A DNA stretch of 21,503 bases from Firmicutes bacterium UBA3738 (GTDB lineage: Bacteria; Bacillota; Clostridia; Peptostreptococcales; Anaerovoracaceae). A model generated the notes under the pieces. The model was not told the origin of the DNA, made no database searches, and saw only the letters and a program-made list of their open reading frames with translations. The position numbers and the translations under genes are program-made. The stretch is taken from NCBI GenBank assembly GCA_002372505.1, contig DFGY01000109.1, forward strand, positions 1 to 21,503, given 5' to 3'. Below, one piece after another: positions 8,195 through 15,789 of the stretch. The first letter of the stretch is position 1; the number at the start of each line of letters is the position of its first letter.

Positions 8195-8508
8195 AAAATC
8201 ACCCCGTCATTTTTTATATTGCGATAGAAAGGCATCGTTTCATTCCAACTATCATATTTTTCGCTGTCAATACGGACAACAGAAAGGACTTTGCCGCATT
8301 CCAGTTCCAGATCAACAACAGCATCAAGAAGTGCATCATACATATCAGGAGAAGCACCGTTTTTCAAAATGAGTGCCACATCTATGTCTGACTCTTCAGT
8401 GTCTTCATTTCTCGCAACTGAACCGTACAAAATGATATTTACAATCAATTCGCCATAAATTTCGTTTATATTAGAAACCAATGCATGCAGTGTTTGTTCT
8501 ATTGTCAA
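8179..8508 (-). CDS. MNT-type nucleotidyltransferase, antitoxin of a HEPN-MNT pair
   Basis: The protein contains the minimal nucleotidyltransferase motif GSVARNEDTEESDIDVAL: G29-S30 binds the nucleotide phosphate and D41/D43 bind the two metal ions. At about 109 residues it is a single-domain MNT protein. I place the start at TTG 8508 because GGGG of GAAAGGGGT (8517-8525) lies nine bases upstream; the in-frame TTG at 8517 touches that element and is too close. The role expected from the family is AMP transfer onto the HEPN partner, which is encoded immediately downstream with overlapping frames. A promoter with TTGATT and TATAAT lies directly upstream. Confidence 0.82.
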   Translation of the reverse strand: MTIEQTLHALVSNINEIYGELIVNIILYGSVARNEDTEESDIDVALILKNGASPDMYDALLDAVVDLELECGKVLSVVRIDSEKYDSWNETMPFYRNIKNDGVILWPAA

Positions 8509-8543
8509 TCTGTACAACCCCTTTCTATTACATTGTTATTGCT

Positions 8544-8572
8544 ATTATAATCTACATAGCGTGATAAATCAA
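8544..8572 (-). promoter_or_regulatory. Promoter of the HEPN-MNT operon
   Basis: On the minus strand TTGATT (8572-8567) and TATAAT (8549-8544) are separated by 17 bases. Transcription would start near 8537, about 30 bases before the MNT start codon. Confidence 0.65.
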
Positions 8573-8597
8573 AGAATATATAACAACAAAACAGAGT

Positions 8598-8614
8598 ACC
8601 GTCCCCTTTGTCAT
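8598..8614. repeat. REP-like repeat fragment, copy D
   Basis: ACCGTCCCCTTTGTCAT is identical to 7776-7792. Bases 8611-8613 are also the stop codon of the minus-strand merR-like gene, so the repeat reaches into that gene. Confidence 0.75.
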
Positions 8615-9906
8615 TCACCTAAGATTTTTTTGAAGTTGTCCATGCAGGTCTTGTCATAATCGGCGTATTGGATGCTTCCTTCATCAGAAGTCTTTGGGAT
8701 TCCAAGGGACATCAGTTTTGCATCAAAATCAACAAGCTCCTCGTATGAGTCCGCATTTTTGTATTCCGGGTGAACTGACGCATTGACACTGGGGACTTCA
8801 AATTTTACTTTTTCTTCACCGGGCAATTCGACTTCATAGTAGAAATCGCCCTTTTTCGTAAACCCTGTTTCAACTGAATTTATTTCTTTCAACTTGTACT
8901 CTACTCCGGTAGGGTGCAGTACACCAAATTGCACGATGGAGTTTTCTGTAACTGCCGATATTCCTATAAAGCCCACATACAGTATGATAAAGAGGGCAAT
9001 AGTAGCTATTGCTTTGTGCCTCGACACACTGCTCAGAAAATCCTTACCGAGACTGTAATCATCATTCCCGGTAAGTTTGTGTGCCACTGCCAGAATCGGG
9101 AAGATAACTGCTATAGCCAAGCCGGAGAAAAAGATGACTTCTGATAAGCCATTTACATCGAAGAATATCATCTTCTTTCCGATTACAATATCCAAGAAGC
9201 TAAATCTCAGTGCATCAACCCCGACTGCGAAAGCCACAAGAATTGCAATAGCGACAATAACTACCACAAAAATCCATAAGGATCCTTTATCCCTACCCTT
9301 TTGGTATTCTCTTCTGCGGCTGCGGCCTCGTATGTATGTTGCCCATTCTAAGGCCAGCAATGCTGACGAAACCGCTATTAGTAAAATGTGTAGTTTGGAA
9401 TTTACGCCCATTAGCAAACCTGTTAGAATGGGTCCTGAGAGAATTAATGTCCAAAGTAGTGTGGCTCCAAGAGACGGATGTGACATTTGTTTTGCCAATT
9501 CATCAAGTTCTTTAAGCTCTTCATCTTCCTGCGAGCCAATCATTTCTATATAATCGTCAAGAACGTCGGTTTCTTCATTTTTTGTAATCTCTTTAATTAG
9601 TCTCCTGCATTGCTCGGATCTACCCTCGAAATCGTCCACTTTATCTGCGAATGAGTCCGCTTTTATTGATAGAGCGTTTATCAGAGCAGAATCGTCAGAA
9701 TCGGTAACAAGTTCTTTTATTTCATCAATTGAGAAATCAAAATAACGCAGAACACGTATAAGCTTTAGCCTCTCAACATCTTCTTCGTTGTAGAGCCTAT
9801 ACCGATTGTCCTCGTCCCGCCTGACTTCCAGTAAACCCTTTTCTTCATAAAAACGGATGCTGCGCTGAGACAGGCCTGTCATTTTTTCAACATCCTTGAT
9901 CCTCAT
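8611..9906 (-). CDS. MerR-family regulator fused to a membrane domain
   Basis: The N-terminus MRIKDVEKMTGLSQRSIRFY EEKGLL with YRLYNEEDVERL is a canonical MerR winged helix-turn-helix (residues 1-70), followed by a coiled-coil/acidic linker to about residue 140. Then come several hydrophobic segments (roughly 147-190, 212-240, 258-285 and 300-325) and a C-terminal 100-residue soluble part. It has 431 residues against 120-280 for usual MerR proteins. The start is placed at ATG 9906, eleven bases from GGGGG at 9918-9922; an upstream TTG at 9915 is only two bases from it. A MerR-type operator lies directly upstream, so autoregulation is likely. The regulator would be anchored in the membrane with its DNA-binding head in the cytoplasm. 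No cysteine-rich metal site is visible in the linker; the signal is unknown. Confidence 0.85.
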   Translation of the reverse strand: MRIKDVEKMTGLSQRSIRFYEEKGLLEVRRDEDNRYRLYNEEDVERLKLIRVLRYFDFSIDEIKELVTDSDDSALINALSIKADSFADKVDDFEGRSEQCRRLIKEITKNEETDVLDDYIEMIGSQEDEELKELDELAKQMSHPSLGATLLWTLILSGPILTGLLMGVNSKLHILLIAVSSALLALEWATYIRGRSRRREYQKGRDKGSLWIFVVVIVAIAILVAFAVGVDALRFSFLDIVIGKKMIFFDVNGLSEVIFFSGLAIAVIFPILAVAHKLTGNDDYSLGKDFLSSVSRHKAIATIALFIILYVGFIGISAVTENSIVQFGVLHPTGVEYKLKEINSVETGFTKKGDFYYEVELPGEEKVKFEVPSVNASVHPEYKNADSYEELVDFDAKLMSLGIPKTSDEGSIQYADYDKTCMDNFKKILGE

Positions 9907-9945
9907 TGAAAACAAATCCCCCTTAAAATCTGATTTGATAGGTCT

Positions 9946-9976
9946 ATCCTAAACCCTGACGTTAGGGTAATGTCAA
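9946..9976 (-). promoter_or_regulatory. MerR-type promoter/operator with 19-bp spacer
   Basis: On the minus strand TTGACA (9976-9971) and TAGGAT (9951-9946) are 19 bases apart, the elongated spacing that MerR regulators correct by twisting DNA. Inside the spacer 9953-9968 reads ACCCTGACGTTAGGGT, an imperfect palindrome with only the inner pair mismatched. It drives the merR-like gene itself. Confidence 0.8.
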
Positions 9977-10017
9977 TAGCTTTTTAATGAAATGTTCTTC
10001 ATATCCTATATAATAAG

Positions 10018-10045
10018 ATAACAACACAAATAACACGCGTGCGTT
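10018..10045. repeat. Distant copy of the ACACGCGTGCGTT motif
   Basis: ATAACAACA, three extra bases, then ATAACACGCGTGCGTT matches 17124-17148 upstream of the AlbA_2 gene. It is followed at once by a partial GCGGGGACAG stretch (10048-10057) like the REP-like repeats. It lies between the divergent merR-like and HAD genes. Confidence 0.6.
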
Positions 10046-10089
10046 TTCGCGGGGACAGCGACAATCTACGTCCAGACCATGAACGGAAT

Positions 10090-10118
10090 TTGGAAAACCT
10101 GCAAAGAGGCAGTATAAT
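10090..10118 (+). promoter_or_regulatory. Probable promoter of the secreted HAD gene
   Basis: TTGGAA at 10090-10095 and TATAAT at 10113-10118 with a 17-base spacer. The predicted start near 10125 gives a leader of about 30 bases containing a GAGGAAG ribosome binding site. Confidence 0.5.
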
Positions 10119-10156
10119 AACGTCAAAAGCTACATCTATAAAAGTGAGGAAGAAAA

Positions 10157-11512
10157 ATGAGAAAAGAGAAAAGTACAGGAATTAGAATTATGGCATGCAT
10201 GCTAGCAGTAGCGTGCTTACTTGCCTTCACGCCGGTGTTTGACGGTCCGGCTCTTGCCGCGTCCAGGCCGGCAAAGGTAAAAGGGCTGACTCTGACGAAG
10301 TCGGCGGTGCAGGCCAGCGGCGACTGCAAGGTGACGGCCAAATGGAAGAAGGTCAAGAAAAATGTAAAGAAGTATCAAGTCAGAATAAAGAGGGCAAGTG
10401 CGAAAAAGGCTTCTTTCAAAACCCTTGCAAAGAGCAAGCTCAAGCTGGCATTCAAAGGCAAGGCCGGTGCCACCTACACTGTCAAGGTCAGAGCCATGGC
10501 AGGCAAGAAAAAAGGCAAGTGGTCGGCTGCGAAGAAAATTACCATAGCAAAGCCTCTCACAACTTACTGGTCAAAGACATCTGCAGCAGCCAAGCGTCTT
10601 AGAGCTTACGTGACGAAGGTTACCAATTCCAAGAACAAGAAAGCATACATTCCCAAGAAGGATCGCATAGCCGTCTTCGACATGGATGGCACTTTAACTT
10701 GTGAAACCTATTTCACTTACTACGACACAATGATGTTCATAGACTTTTGCCTGAAGGACTACCCGGACAAGGTTTCAAATGAACTGAAAGAGGCGGCCAA
10801 AGCAATCAAGCCGGGCTACAAAGCAGACCTTAGTCTGGCGAAAAAGTTCGCTGAGGCATTCAAAGGAATGAGCGTCCAGGACGTATATAATTTCGCCGTT
10901 AAATTCGGAAAGAGGAAGACCGCCAGCTTTAACAACATGCGTTACATAGACGGATTCTACCTGCCCATGGTGGAATTGGTGAAATACTTAAGCGACAACG
11001 GATTCACCGTATATGTAGTCAGCGGTACTGAGCGCACAACCACCCGCGCCATTGTGGCCAATTCCCCCATAAAGAATTACGTGCCGCCCAGACAGGTAAT
11101 CGGCTCCGAATTCGAAGTGAAGGTAAAAGGCCATGAAGACGAAGACTACAACACAGATTACAAGTATGTAAATGGCAACACCCTGATATACACAGGAGAT
11201 CTCCTTCAGAAGAATCTTAACGCCAACAAACCCATTTACATCGAGAGAGAAATCGGCAAGCGCCCTGTGCTGGCCTTCGGCAACAGCGGCAGCGACACCA
11301 GCATGATGGACTACGCCATAGACACGAAGAATAAATATCCGGCAGAAGCCTACATGGTTATCGCCGACGACAACACAAGAGAATGGGGAACAAGCGACTG
11401 GAAGGAAGACTCCGCCAAGTACAAAGCCATGGGATACATGCCCATATCAATGAAAGGCGAATTCAAACAAATATACCCCAAGAAAATAACGAAAGCAAAA
11501 ACCCAGTATTAA
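10157..11512 (+). CDS. Secreted HAD-family phosphatase with lysine-rich N-terminal domain
   Basis: The 451-residue protein starts with a signal peptide (basic MRKEKSTGIR, hydrophobic core, cleavage likely after PALA near residue 34). Residues about 38-131 form a lysine-rich, fibronectin type III-like domain (TYTVKVRAMAGKKKGKWS). The catalytic part has HAD motif I VFDMDGTLTCE with D175 and D177, motif II YVVSGTE, and motif IV FGNSGSDTSMMDYA around residues 374-387. It is therefore an aspartyl-phosphate-forming phosphohydrolase of the phosphoserine phosphatase-like group, acting outside the membrane. The strongly basic domain may hold it on anionic cell-wall polymers. The substrate is unknown; phosphomonoesters scavenged for phosphate are plausible. 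The GAGGAAG ribosome binding site is seven bases from the ATG. It converges with cls across a double hairpin. Confidence 0.82.
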   Translation: MRKEKSTGIRIMACMLAVACLLAFTPVFDGPALAASRPAKVKGLTLTKSAVQASGDCKVTAKWKKVKKNVKKYQVRIKRASAKKASFKTLAKSKLKLAFKGKAGATYTVKVRAMAGKKKGKWSAAKKITIAKPLTTYWSKTSAAAKRLRAYVTKVTNSKNKKAYIPKKDRIAVFDMDGTLTCETYFTYYDTMMFIDFCLKDYPDKVSNELKEAAKAIKPGYKADLSLAKKFAEAFKGMSVQDVYNFAVKFGKRKTASFNNMRYIDGFYLPMVELVKYLSDNGFTVYVVSGTERTTTRAIVANSPIKNYVPPRQVIGSEFEVKVKGHEDEDYNTDYKYVNGNTLIYTGDLLQKNLNANKPIYIEREIGKRPVLAFGNSGSDTSMMDYAIDTKNKYPAEAYMVIADDNTREWGTSDWKEDSAKYKAMGYMPISMKGEFKQIYPKKITKAKTQY

Positions 11513-11515
11513 ACA

Positions 11516-11602
11516 AAAAGATGACAGGGGGACGGTTCTCCTGTCACCTTTTGCTGTATATTGGTAAAAGGTGACACGGGGTCTGACCCCTTGTCATCTT
11601 TT
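11516..11602. terminator. Double hairpin of the REP-like family, bidirectional terminator (copy F)
   Basis: Hairpin 1 pairs AAAAGATGACAGG (11516-11528) with CCTGTCACCTTTT (11540-11552), one mismatch. Hairpin 2 pairs 11566-11583 (AAAAG, TGACA, GGGGTC blocks) with 11585-11602 (GACCCC, TGTCA, CTTTT blocks) with two mismatches. T-runs lie at both outer ends, so it can stop both the HAD transcript and the convergent cls transcript. Its last three bases overlap the cls stop codon region. The arms are shared with other repeat copies. Confidence 0.75.
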
Positions 11603-13172
11603 ACATGAGCGGTGCAATCATCTTCGCCAGGCTGCCGGTGAGTTTACGTGAAAAGGCTTCATTCTTGATGGTCTCTTCCGTTACTTCCGCGCAGGCTGCA
11701 AGGGTGCTTTGGAAATCATTCTCAATATCTTCTATGCAGTCTGTCTTGTACAGATATGTGGCGCACTCGAAGTGGTGATAAAGACTTCGGTAATCAAGGT
11801 TAATGGTGCCCACTACCGCCTTTATGTCATCGCTGATGAACATCTTGGCATGAATGAAGCCCGGCGTATATTCATAAATTTTTACGCCGGCTTTTTTGAG
11901 CGCCTTGTAGTGGGTCTTTGCCAGTGCGTAGGGCATCTTCTTGTCAGGTATTCCCGGAAGAATAATCTTTACATCCACGCCTCTCTGTGCGGCAAAGGTA
12001 AGTGCGTTCAGCAGCTCTCCGTCCAGTATAAGGTAGGGCGTCATAATGTGCACGTAGTCCGTGGCCCTGTTGAGAATGTCCATGTATACCGCTTCGCCTG
12101 CCTTGTATTCGTCCAGCGGGTTGTCGCAGTATGGCATAACGTAGCCGGATGCGCTATTAACCTCGCCCCAGGGAGCCGACAGGAATGTTTCGTAGTCCGG
12201 TTCCTTTTCTCCCATATTCCACATCTGAAGGAACAAGAGGGTGAAGCTCTTTACAGCTTCGCCTTTAAGCATAATGGCTGTGTCCTTCCAGTGGCCGAAC
12301 CTTTCTATTCTATTTATGTACTCATCCGCCAGGTTGACTCCGCCGTTGAATGCAGTCTTGCCGTCAATTACGAGAATTTTGCGGTGGTCGCGGTAATTGT
12401 AATGGGAAGATACCAGAGGCTTAATGGGGGAGAAGGCTTTTGCTTTTATACCTTCAGCCCGGAGGAGCTTCCAGTAATTCGGAGGAAGAGTGGACATTTC
12501 GCACATGCCGTCATACATGACGCGCACATCCACGCCTTCCCGGGCCTTCCGGGTAAGCACGTCGAGAATGCGTCCCCACATATAACCTTCCTCGATAATG
12601 AAGTATTCCATGAAGATAAACTTTTCGGCCTTTTCCAGTTCCTCCAGCATGGCGTCGAACTTTTTCTCGCCCAGGTCGAAATAGGTCACATCTGTTCCGC
12701 TATAAAGTGGGAAGCATCCGCCATTACACAGATACTTACTGAGGTCATCCGTCCCGGATCCGTCATTTCCCACCTGGTTTATTACATCCTCGGGCTGCTC
12801 CAGCATATCCTTCGTGTTATGAACCTGCTCCTTCGAGAACTCCGTAGTCTTTTTGTGGTAGAAGTTTGTCTGGGTCCAAAGAAGGAATGCTGTCCCCAGC
12901 AGAGGCAGAAAGGCTATGACAAGCATCCATGTAAGCTTCGCCGAAGAATCCATATCGCAGTTAAACAGATATATGATCATCACGAAGGAGAATATCCATT
13001 GAATATTCAGCAACACAGGCAGCTTGTCCGTGAACCAGAAATATATTGAAAACAGTAGGAGCACCTGCAGAACCAGCAGAATCCCAATCACAAAGAACCT
13101 GCTGAATACCAGGCGCAAGAGCCCCTTCCTCGGTGGTTTCGCAAGCCTTACAACTTTTTCTTCAGTATCCAT
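11601..13172 (-). CDS. cls: Cardiolipin synthase (phospholipase D family)
   Basis: The 523-residue product begins with a short cytoplasmic tail and two to three hydrophobic segments (about 18-40, 48-65 and 74-92) containing LFNCDMDSSAKLTWMLVIAF, the PLDc_N region of bacterial cardiolipin synthases. It then carries two HKD motifs, HRKILVID from H263 and HAKMFISD from H441, each with a following N-x-D/E-type segment (GGVNLADEY, GTINLDYRS). The enzyme condenses two phosphatidylglycerols to cardiolipin and glycerol at the membrane. The ATG at 13172 is chosen because AAGGAGA lies seven bases upstream. Length fits the family. It is monocistronic and converges on the secreted HAD gene. The long open frame on the opposite strand (11709-13049) is a by-product of codon bias. 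Confidence 0.93.
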   Translation of the reverse strand: MDTEEKVVRLAKPPRKGLLRLVFSRFFVIGILLVLQVLLLFSIYFWFTDKLPVLLNIQWIFSFVMIIYLFNCDMDSSAKLTWMLVIAFLPLLGTAFLLWTQTNFYHKKTTEFSKEQVHNTKDMLEQPEDVINQVGNDGSGTDDLSKYLCNGGCFPLYSGTDVTYFDLGEKKFDAMLEELEKAEKFIFMEYFIIEEGYMWGRILDVLTRKAREGVDVRVMYDGMCEMSTLPPNYWKLLRAEGIKAKAFSPIKPLVSSHYNYRDHRKILVIDGKTAFNGGVNLADEYINRIERFGHWKDTAIMLKGEAVKSFTLLFLQMWNMGEKEPDYETFLSAPWGEVNSASGYVMPYCDNPLDEYKAGEAVYMDILNRATDYVHIMTPYLILDGELLNALTFAAQRGVDVKIILPGIPDKKMPYALAKTHYKALKKAGVKIYEYTPGFIHAKMFISDDIKAVVGTINLDYRSLYHHFECATYLYKTDCIEDIENDFQSTLAACAEVTEETIKNEAFSRKLTGSLAKMIAPLM

Positions 13173-13217
13173 ATTAAAAATCTCCTTATAATGCCTTGTT
13201 GTTATTTGACCATTAGA

Positions 13218-13226
13218 ATTATAGCA
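13218..13226 (-). promoter_or_regulatory. Extended -10 promoter of cls
   Basis: The minus strand reads TGCTATAAT, an extended -10 element, about 45 bases upstream of the cls start. No good -35 box is present because that position falls in repeat copy G. Confidence 0.45.
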
Positions 13227-13274
13227 CAAAAAGATGACAGGGGGCGGAGCGTTTCACAGGGACAGGCTTTTTAA
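13227..13274. repeat. REP-like repeat, copy G
   Basis: AAAAAGATGACAGGGGG is followed by GCGTTTCACAGGGACAG and GCTTTTTAA. The left part equals the start of the double hairpin at 11516; the right part is the GTTTCA core lacking its TGAAAC arm. It separates the divergent cls and S41-like genes. Confidence 0.7.
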
Positions 13275-13288
13275 TGCGGCGGATATTG

Positions 13289-13297
13289 TGATATAAT
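13289..13297 (+). promoter_or_regulatory. Extended -10 promoter of the S41-like gene
   Basis: TGATATAAT is a perfect -10 hexamer with the TG extension. It predicts a leader of about 120 bases, which contains a small hairpin (GGCTT/AAGCC near 13333-13351). Confidence 0.5.
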
Positions 13298-13422
13298 CAA
13301 TTTGATATATTTGTTAAAGTCATATGATTTCGGCTTAATGGGAAAAAGCCATGAAAAGATAAAGAAGACTGTGTTAAGTTTAGTTGACGTTGTTGTATAG
13401 ATACTGATGATAGGAGAGTATT

Positions 13423-15516
13423 ATGCAGAGTAAAGTAAGAAGTGCGCTTGGCGTATGTATCGTTATTGTGATCTGCCTGGTGATGACCGTGGATGTACAG
13501 GCAAAGGTCAAGGTGAAGAAGTATGTTAAATCGATCAAAGTCAAATCAAATGTTACTATTACGATACCGGTAAACAAGAAGACAGTGACCAAAGCATACG
13601 CTGTGACCGTCAAAGTGAAAGGCAAGGCCTCAAAGAAGTTTACGGCGAAGTCAAGTAAGCCTTCGGTAGCTTCTGTTAAAGTGTCAGGCAAGAAGATAAA
13701 AGTTACAGCAAAGAAGTCCGGCATTGCAAAGATCACTGTGAAGACAAAGGCTAAGAACAAGAAGGGGAAAAAGCTCAGCAAGAAGCTGTTGATCACAGTC
13801 AAAAAGAAGACAGCACCTTCTTACGAGGGAAAGATCACAGAGAAAAAACTTAATATGTATGTATATATGAATGGACAGATCATAAGCGAAGAATTTCCTG
13901 TTTATTTCTCATCCAAATATCCCGATGTTCCATTTGTTACGGACAGCAAGAGCATTAGGAGTTTCCTGGAAATGACAGGGTATGATTCCATGGGCAAAGC
14001 AGTGACATCAGCAAACGGAATGGCCCGCACATATAAACTTCCTATGGGAACATCCGTAAGCTTTGACTACGGAAGCAAGTTGATGATCTTTAGTGATTAC
14101 ACATCGACCCTTGTTCCAAATGGTGACTTTATGCCATTTAACCCGTTTGGTGTATCTATGTCCAGGGCAAGCGAGATATATAAGGTAAGTGATTCCGATC
14201 TTTACCACGGCGGAGACCCCATTGCGGTAACCTTTAGCTATGATGAAGTGCCTATGCTCAAAAATGGCAAAGATTTCCTTATACCGCTCCAGACATTTTC
14301 TGACTTCTTCATGTCATATACCGGTAGATTCTTAAACTACAACGGCAAGGGCGTTTTTATGATCGATAATAGCCTTGCCAGGAATGCAGAAAATGATCCG
14401 GGCACAAAAAAATACTACGACATGTACTGGAAAGATGCCACAAAGATGAGTAAGATATCATCCACTCTGGCGCAGGTCAATTATTACGAGCTCTGTAATA
14501 TCCTTGAAGCTCGTTATGGGTTGCAGAAGGCTCACAACATCGCAAGTTTTGACGAGTATTTCACTCGTATGGGATTTAAGAAGAAGCTGCTTTCTGCGGA
14601 TACCGAGACTATCGAAAAAACCACTCAGGATATTTCCACAATGCTGTTTGAGGACTTCCACAGCGGCCCCGGGATACAGTCAGTATTCCTGCCAAACAAA
14701 ATTTCATACAAGCCGGTAGAGAGCCCGGTGTTCACCAGCCGTAATAAAAAGCAGACATACCTTTACAATTTACGTGCGACCGAGATTGGTGAAGCGCCCG
14801 GAGAGGACGGTTTCCCGGCGTATCAGAAAAGTGACGATGGGAAAACAGTATTCATCACATTTGACACCTTCAATCTTAATGCTTTGAGCAGTTATATAGA
14901 TCCCGCCTATGAACCTAAGGGAGATCCGAATGATACTGTTGATCTCTTCGCCTACGCTCTCAAAAGATTACAAAATGAAGACGCAGGTGTAAAAAATGTT
15001 GTCATCGACATTTCCGTAAACGGTGGCGGAACTGTATTAGCCTGCGGATATGCTATGGAGGCGATATGCGGTCAGTGTAATGTCAATATACAGAACCCGA
15101 TCACATTGGCACTGCATCAGTGTGCACTTGATTATGACCTGAACTTTGATGGCAAGTATGACGATAACGATAAGTCAATGCTTGATCTTGGTAAAAATGT
15201 AGCTGTCCTTATATCAGACTATTCGTTCTCAAGTGCCAACCTGCTTCCAAACGCCCTTGACCAGCTCGATGACCGTATCCTGCTGATAGGGCAGCAAAGT
15301 GGCGGCGGAGCATGCTCAGTTGGGTACATATCAACTGCAGTTGGCTCAACTATGCAGATATCGAGTGAGAACCGCCTTTCCACAATGAAGAATGGTTACA
15401 TCAGGGACATCGATAACGGTATCGCTCCTGATGTATTCATACCATTAAACAAAATGTTCAATAGAGATCATGTCGCTAAACTCGTCGGGGATGAGTTCGG
15501 GACTAACGGAGAATAG
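13423..15516 (+). CDS. Secreted S41-like peptidase-domain protein with lysine-rich Ig-like N-terminus
   Basis: The 697-residue protein has a signal peptide (about residues 1-27, ending VDVQA) and then a lysine-rich domain of the bacterial Ig-like (BIG2) type, with KPSVASVKVSGKKIKVTAKK and SGIAKITVKTKAK at about 75-115. Residues about 145-330 resemble a copper-amine-oxidase-N/S-layer type region. The C-terminal part is like S41 peptidases: VFITFDTFN, NVVIDISVNGGG, and AVLISDYSFSSANLLPNAL with the candidate nucleophile among S601-S604. The usual S41 lysine in G-K-G is not visible; the corresponding stretch is GQQSGGGACSVG. A D-x-N-x-D-G-x-x-D loop near residue 570 could bind calcium. AGGAG eight bases upstream supports the ATG. 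A strong terminator follows. It may be a divergent protease or a non-catalytic binding protein. Confidence 0.75.
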   Translation: MQSKVRSALGVCIVIVICLVMTVDVQAKVKVKKYVKSIKVKSNVTITIPVNKKTVTKAYAVTVKVKGKASKKFTAKSSKPSVASVKVSGKKIKVTAKKSGIAKITVKTKAKNKKGKKLSKKLLITVKKKTAPSYEGKITEKKLNMYVYMNGQIISEEFPVYFSSKYPDVPFVTDSKSIRSFLEMTGYDSMGKAVTSANGMARTYKLPMGTSVSFDYGSKLMIFSDYTSTLVPNGDFMPFNPFGVSMSRASEIYKVSDSDLYHGGDPIAVTFSYDEVPMLKNGKDFLIPLQTFSDFFMSYTGRFLNYNGKGVFMIDNSLARNAENDPGTKKYYDMYWKDATKMSKISSTLAQVNYYELCNILEARYGLQKAHNIASFDEYFTRMGFKKKLLSADTETIEKTTQDISTMLFEDFHSGPGIQSVFLPNKISYKPVESPVFTSRNKKQTYLYNLRATEIGEAPGEDGFPAYQKSDDGKTVFITFDTFNLNALSSYIDPAYEPKGDPNDTVDLFAYALKRLQNEDAGVKNVVIDISVNGGGTVLACGYAMEAICGQCNVNIQNPITLALHQCALDYDLNFDGKYDDNDKSMLDLGKNVAVLISDYSFSSANLLPNALDQLDDRILLIGQQSGGGACSVGYISTAVGSTMQISSENRLSTMKNGYIRDIDNGIAPDVFIPLNKMFNRDHVAKLVGDEFGTNGE

Positions 15517-15575
15517 ACATTCTGTAGACAAAGTCCCAAAGACTCTATCCGAGTCGGAGTGACTTTTCTCATGGG

Positions 15576-15609
15576 AACCCCTTGGAATATTGCAATTCCA
15601 AGGGTTTTT
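15576..15609 (+). terminator. Rho-independent terminator of the S41-like gene
   Basis: CCCTTGGAAT (15579-15588) pairs perfectly with ATTCCAAGGG (15595-15604) around a six-base loop, followed by TTTTT at 15605-15609. Confidence 0.9.
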
Positions 15610-15661
15610 GGCTAAGGCATACAATATCAACAAAATCATGTAATCGTCGATTTTTCGTAAC
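15608..15661. repeat. 54-nt direct repeat, left copy (R1)
   Basis: It begins TTGGCTAAGGCATA and ends ATTTTTCGTAAC, matching 20633-20686 at 47 of 54 positions by eye. It starts in the T-run of the preceding terminator. On the minus strand both copies can be read as VTKNRRL...VDI.CLSQ. Confidence 0.75.
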
Positions 15662-15665
15662 ACCC

Positions 15666-15691
15666 CAGTTGCCTACATTTATAGACAACTG
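15666..15691. repeat. Diverged palindrome beginning CAGTTG, copy 1
   Basis: Arms CAGTTGCCTACA and TATAGACAACTG match as a dyad at 10 of 12 positions. A second diverged copy is at 21310-21336. Both lie in front of small regulatory genes. Confidence 0.55.
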
Positions 15692-15698
15692 ATTGTGC

Positions 15699-15745
15699 CA
15701 ATCTACCGATTGATTATTTACAAATCTACCGATTGGCTTTATAAT
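15699..15745 (+). promoter_or_regulatory. phd-doc promoter with duplicated operator
   Basis: TTTACA (15717-15722) and TATAAT (15740-15745) are 17 bases apart. Two direct copies of AATCTACCGATTG (15700-15712 and 15723-15735), each a partial dyad AATC/GATT, lie 23 bases apart; the second fills the spacer. This is the arrangement expected for cooperative repression by the Phd/Doc complex. Confidence 0.7.
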
Positions 15746-15789
15746 GAAACAAATATAGGATAAATTCATTGTATAAATAGGTGATAGTG

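Noticed and set aside
11709..13049. A 446-codon open frame on the plus strand opposite cls
   Set aside because: cls has full family motifs, a ribosome binding site and normal length; the opposite frame has no known motif and arises from the codon bias of cls.
13380..13802. A minus-strand frame rich in phenylalanine and threonine opposite the start of the S41-like gene
   Set aside because: It is the complement of lysine-rich codons and lacks a ribosome binding site.
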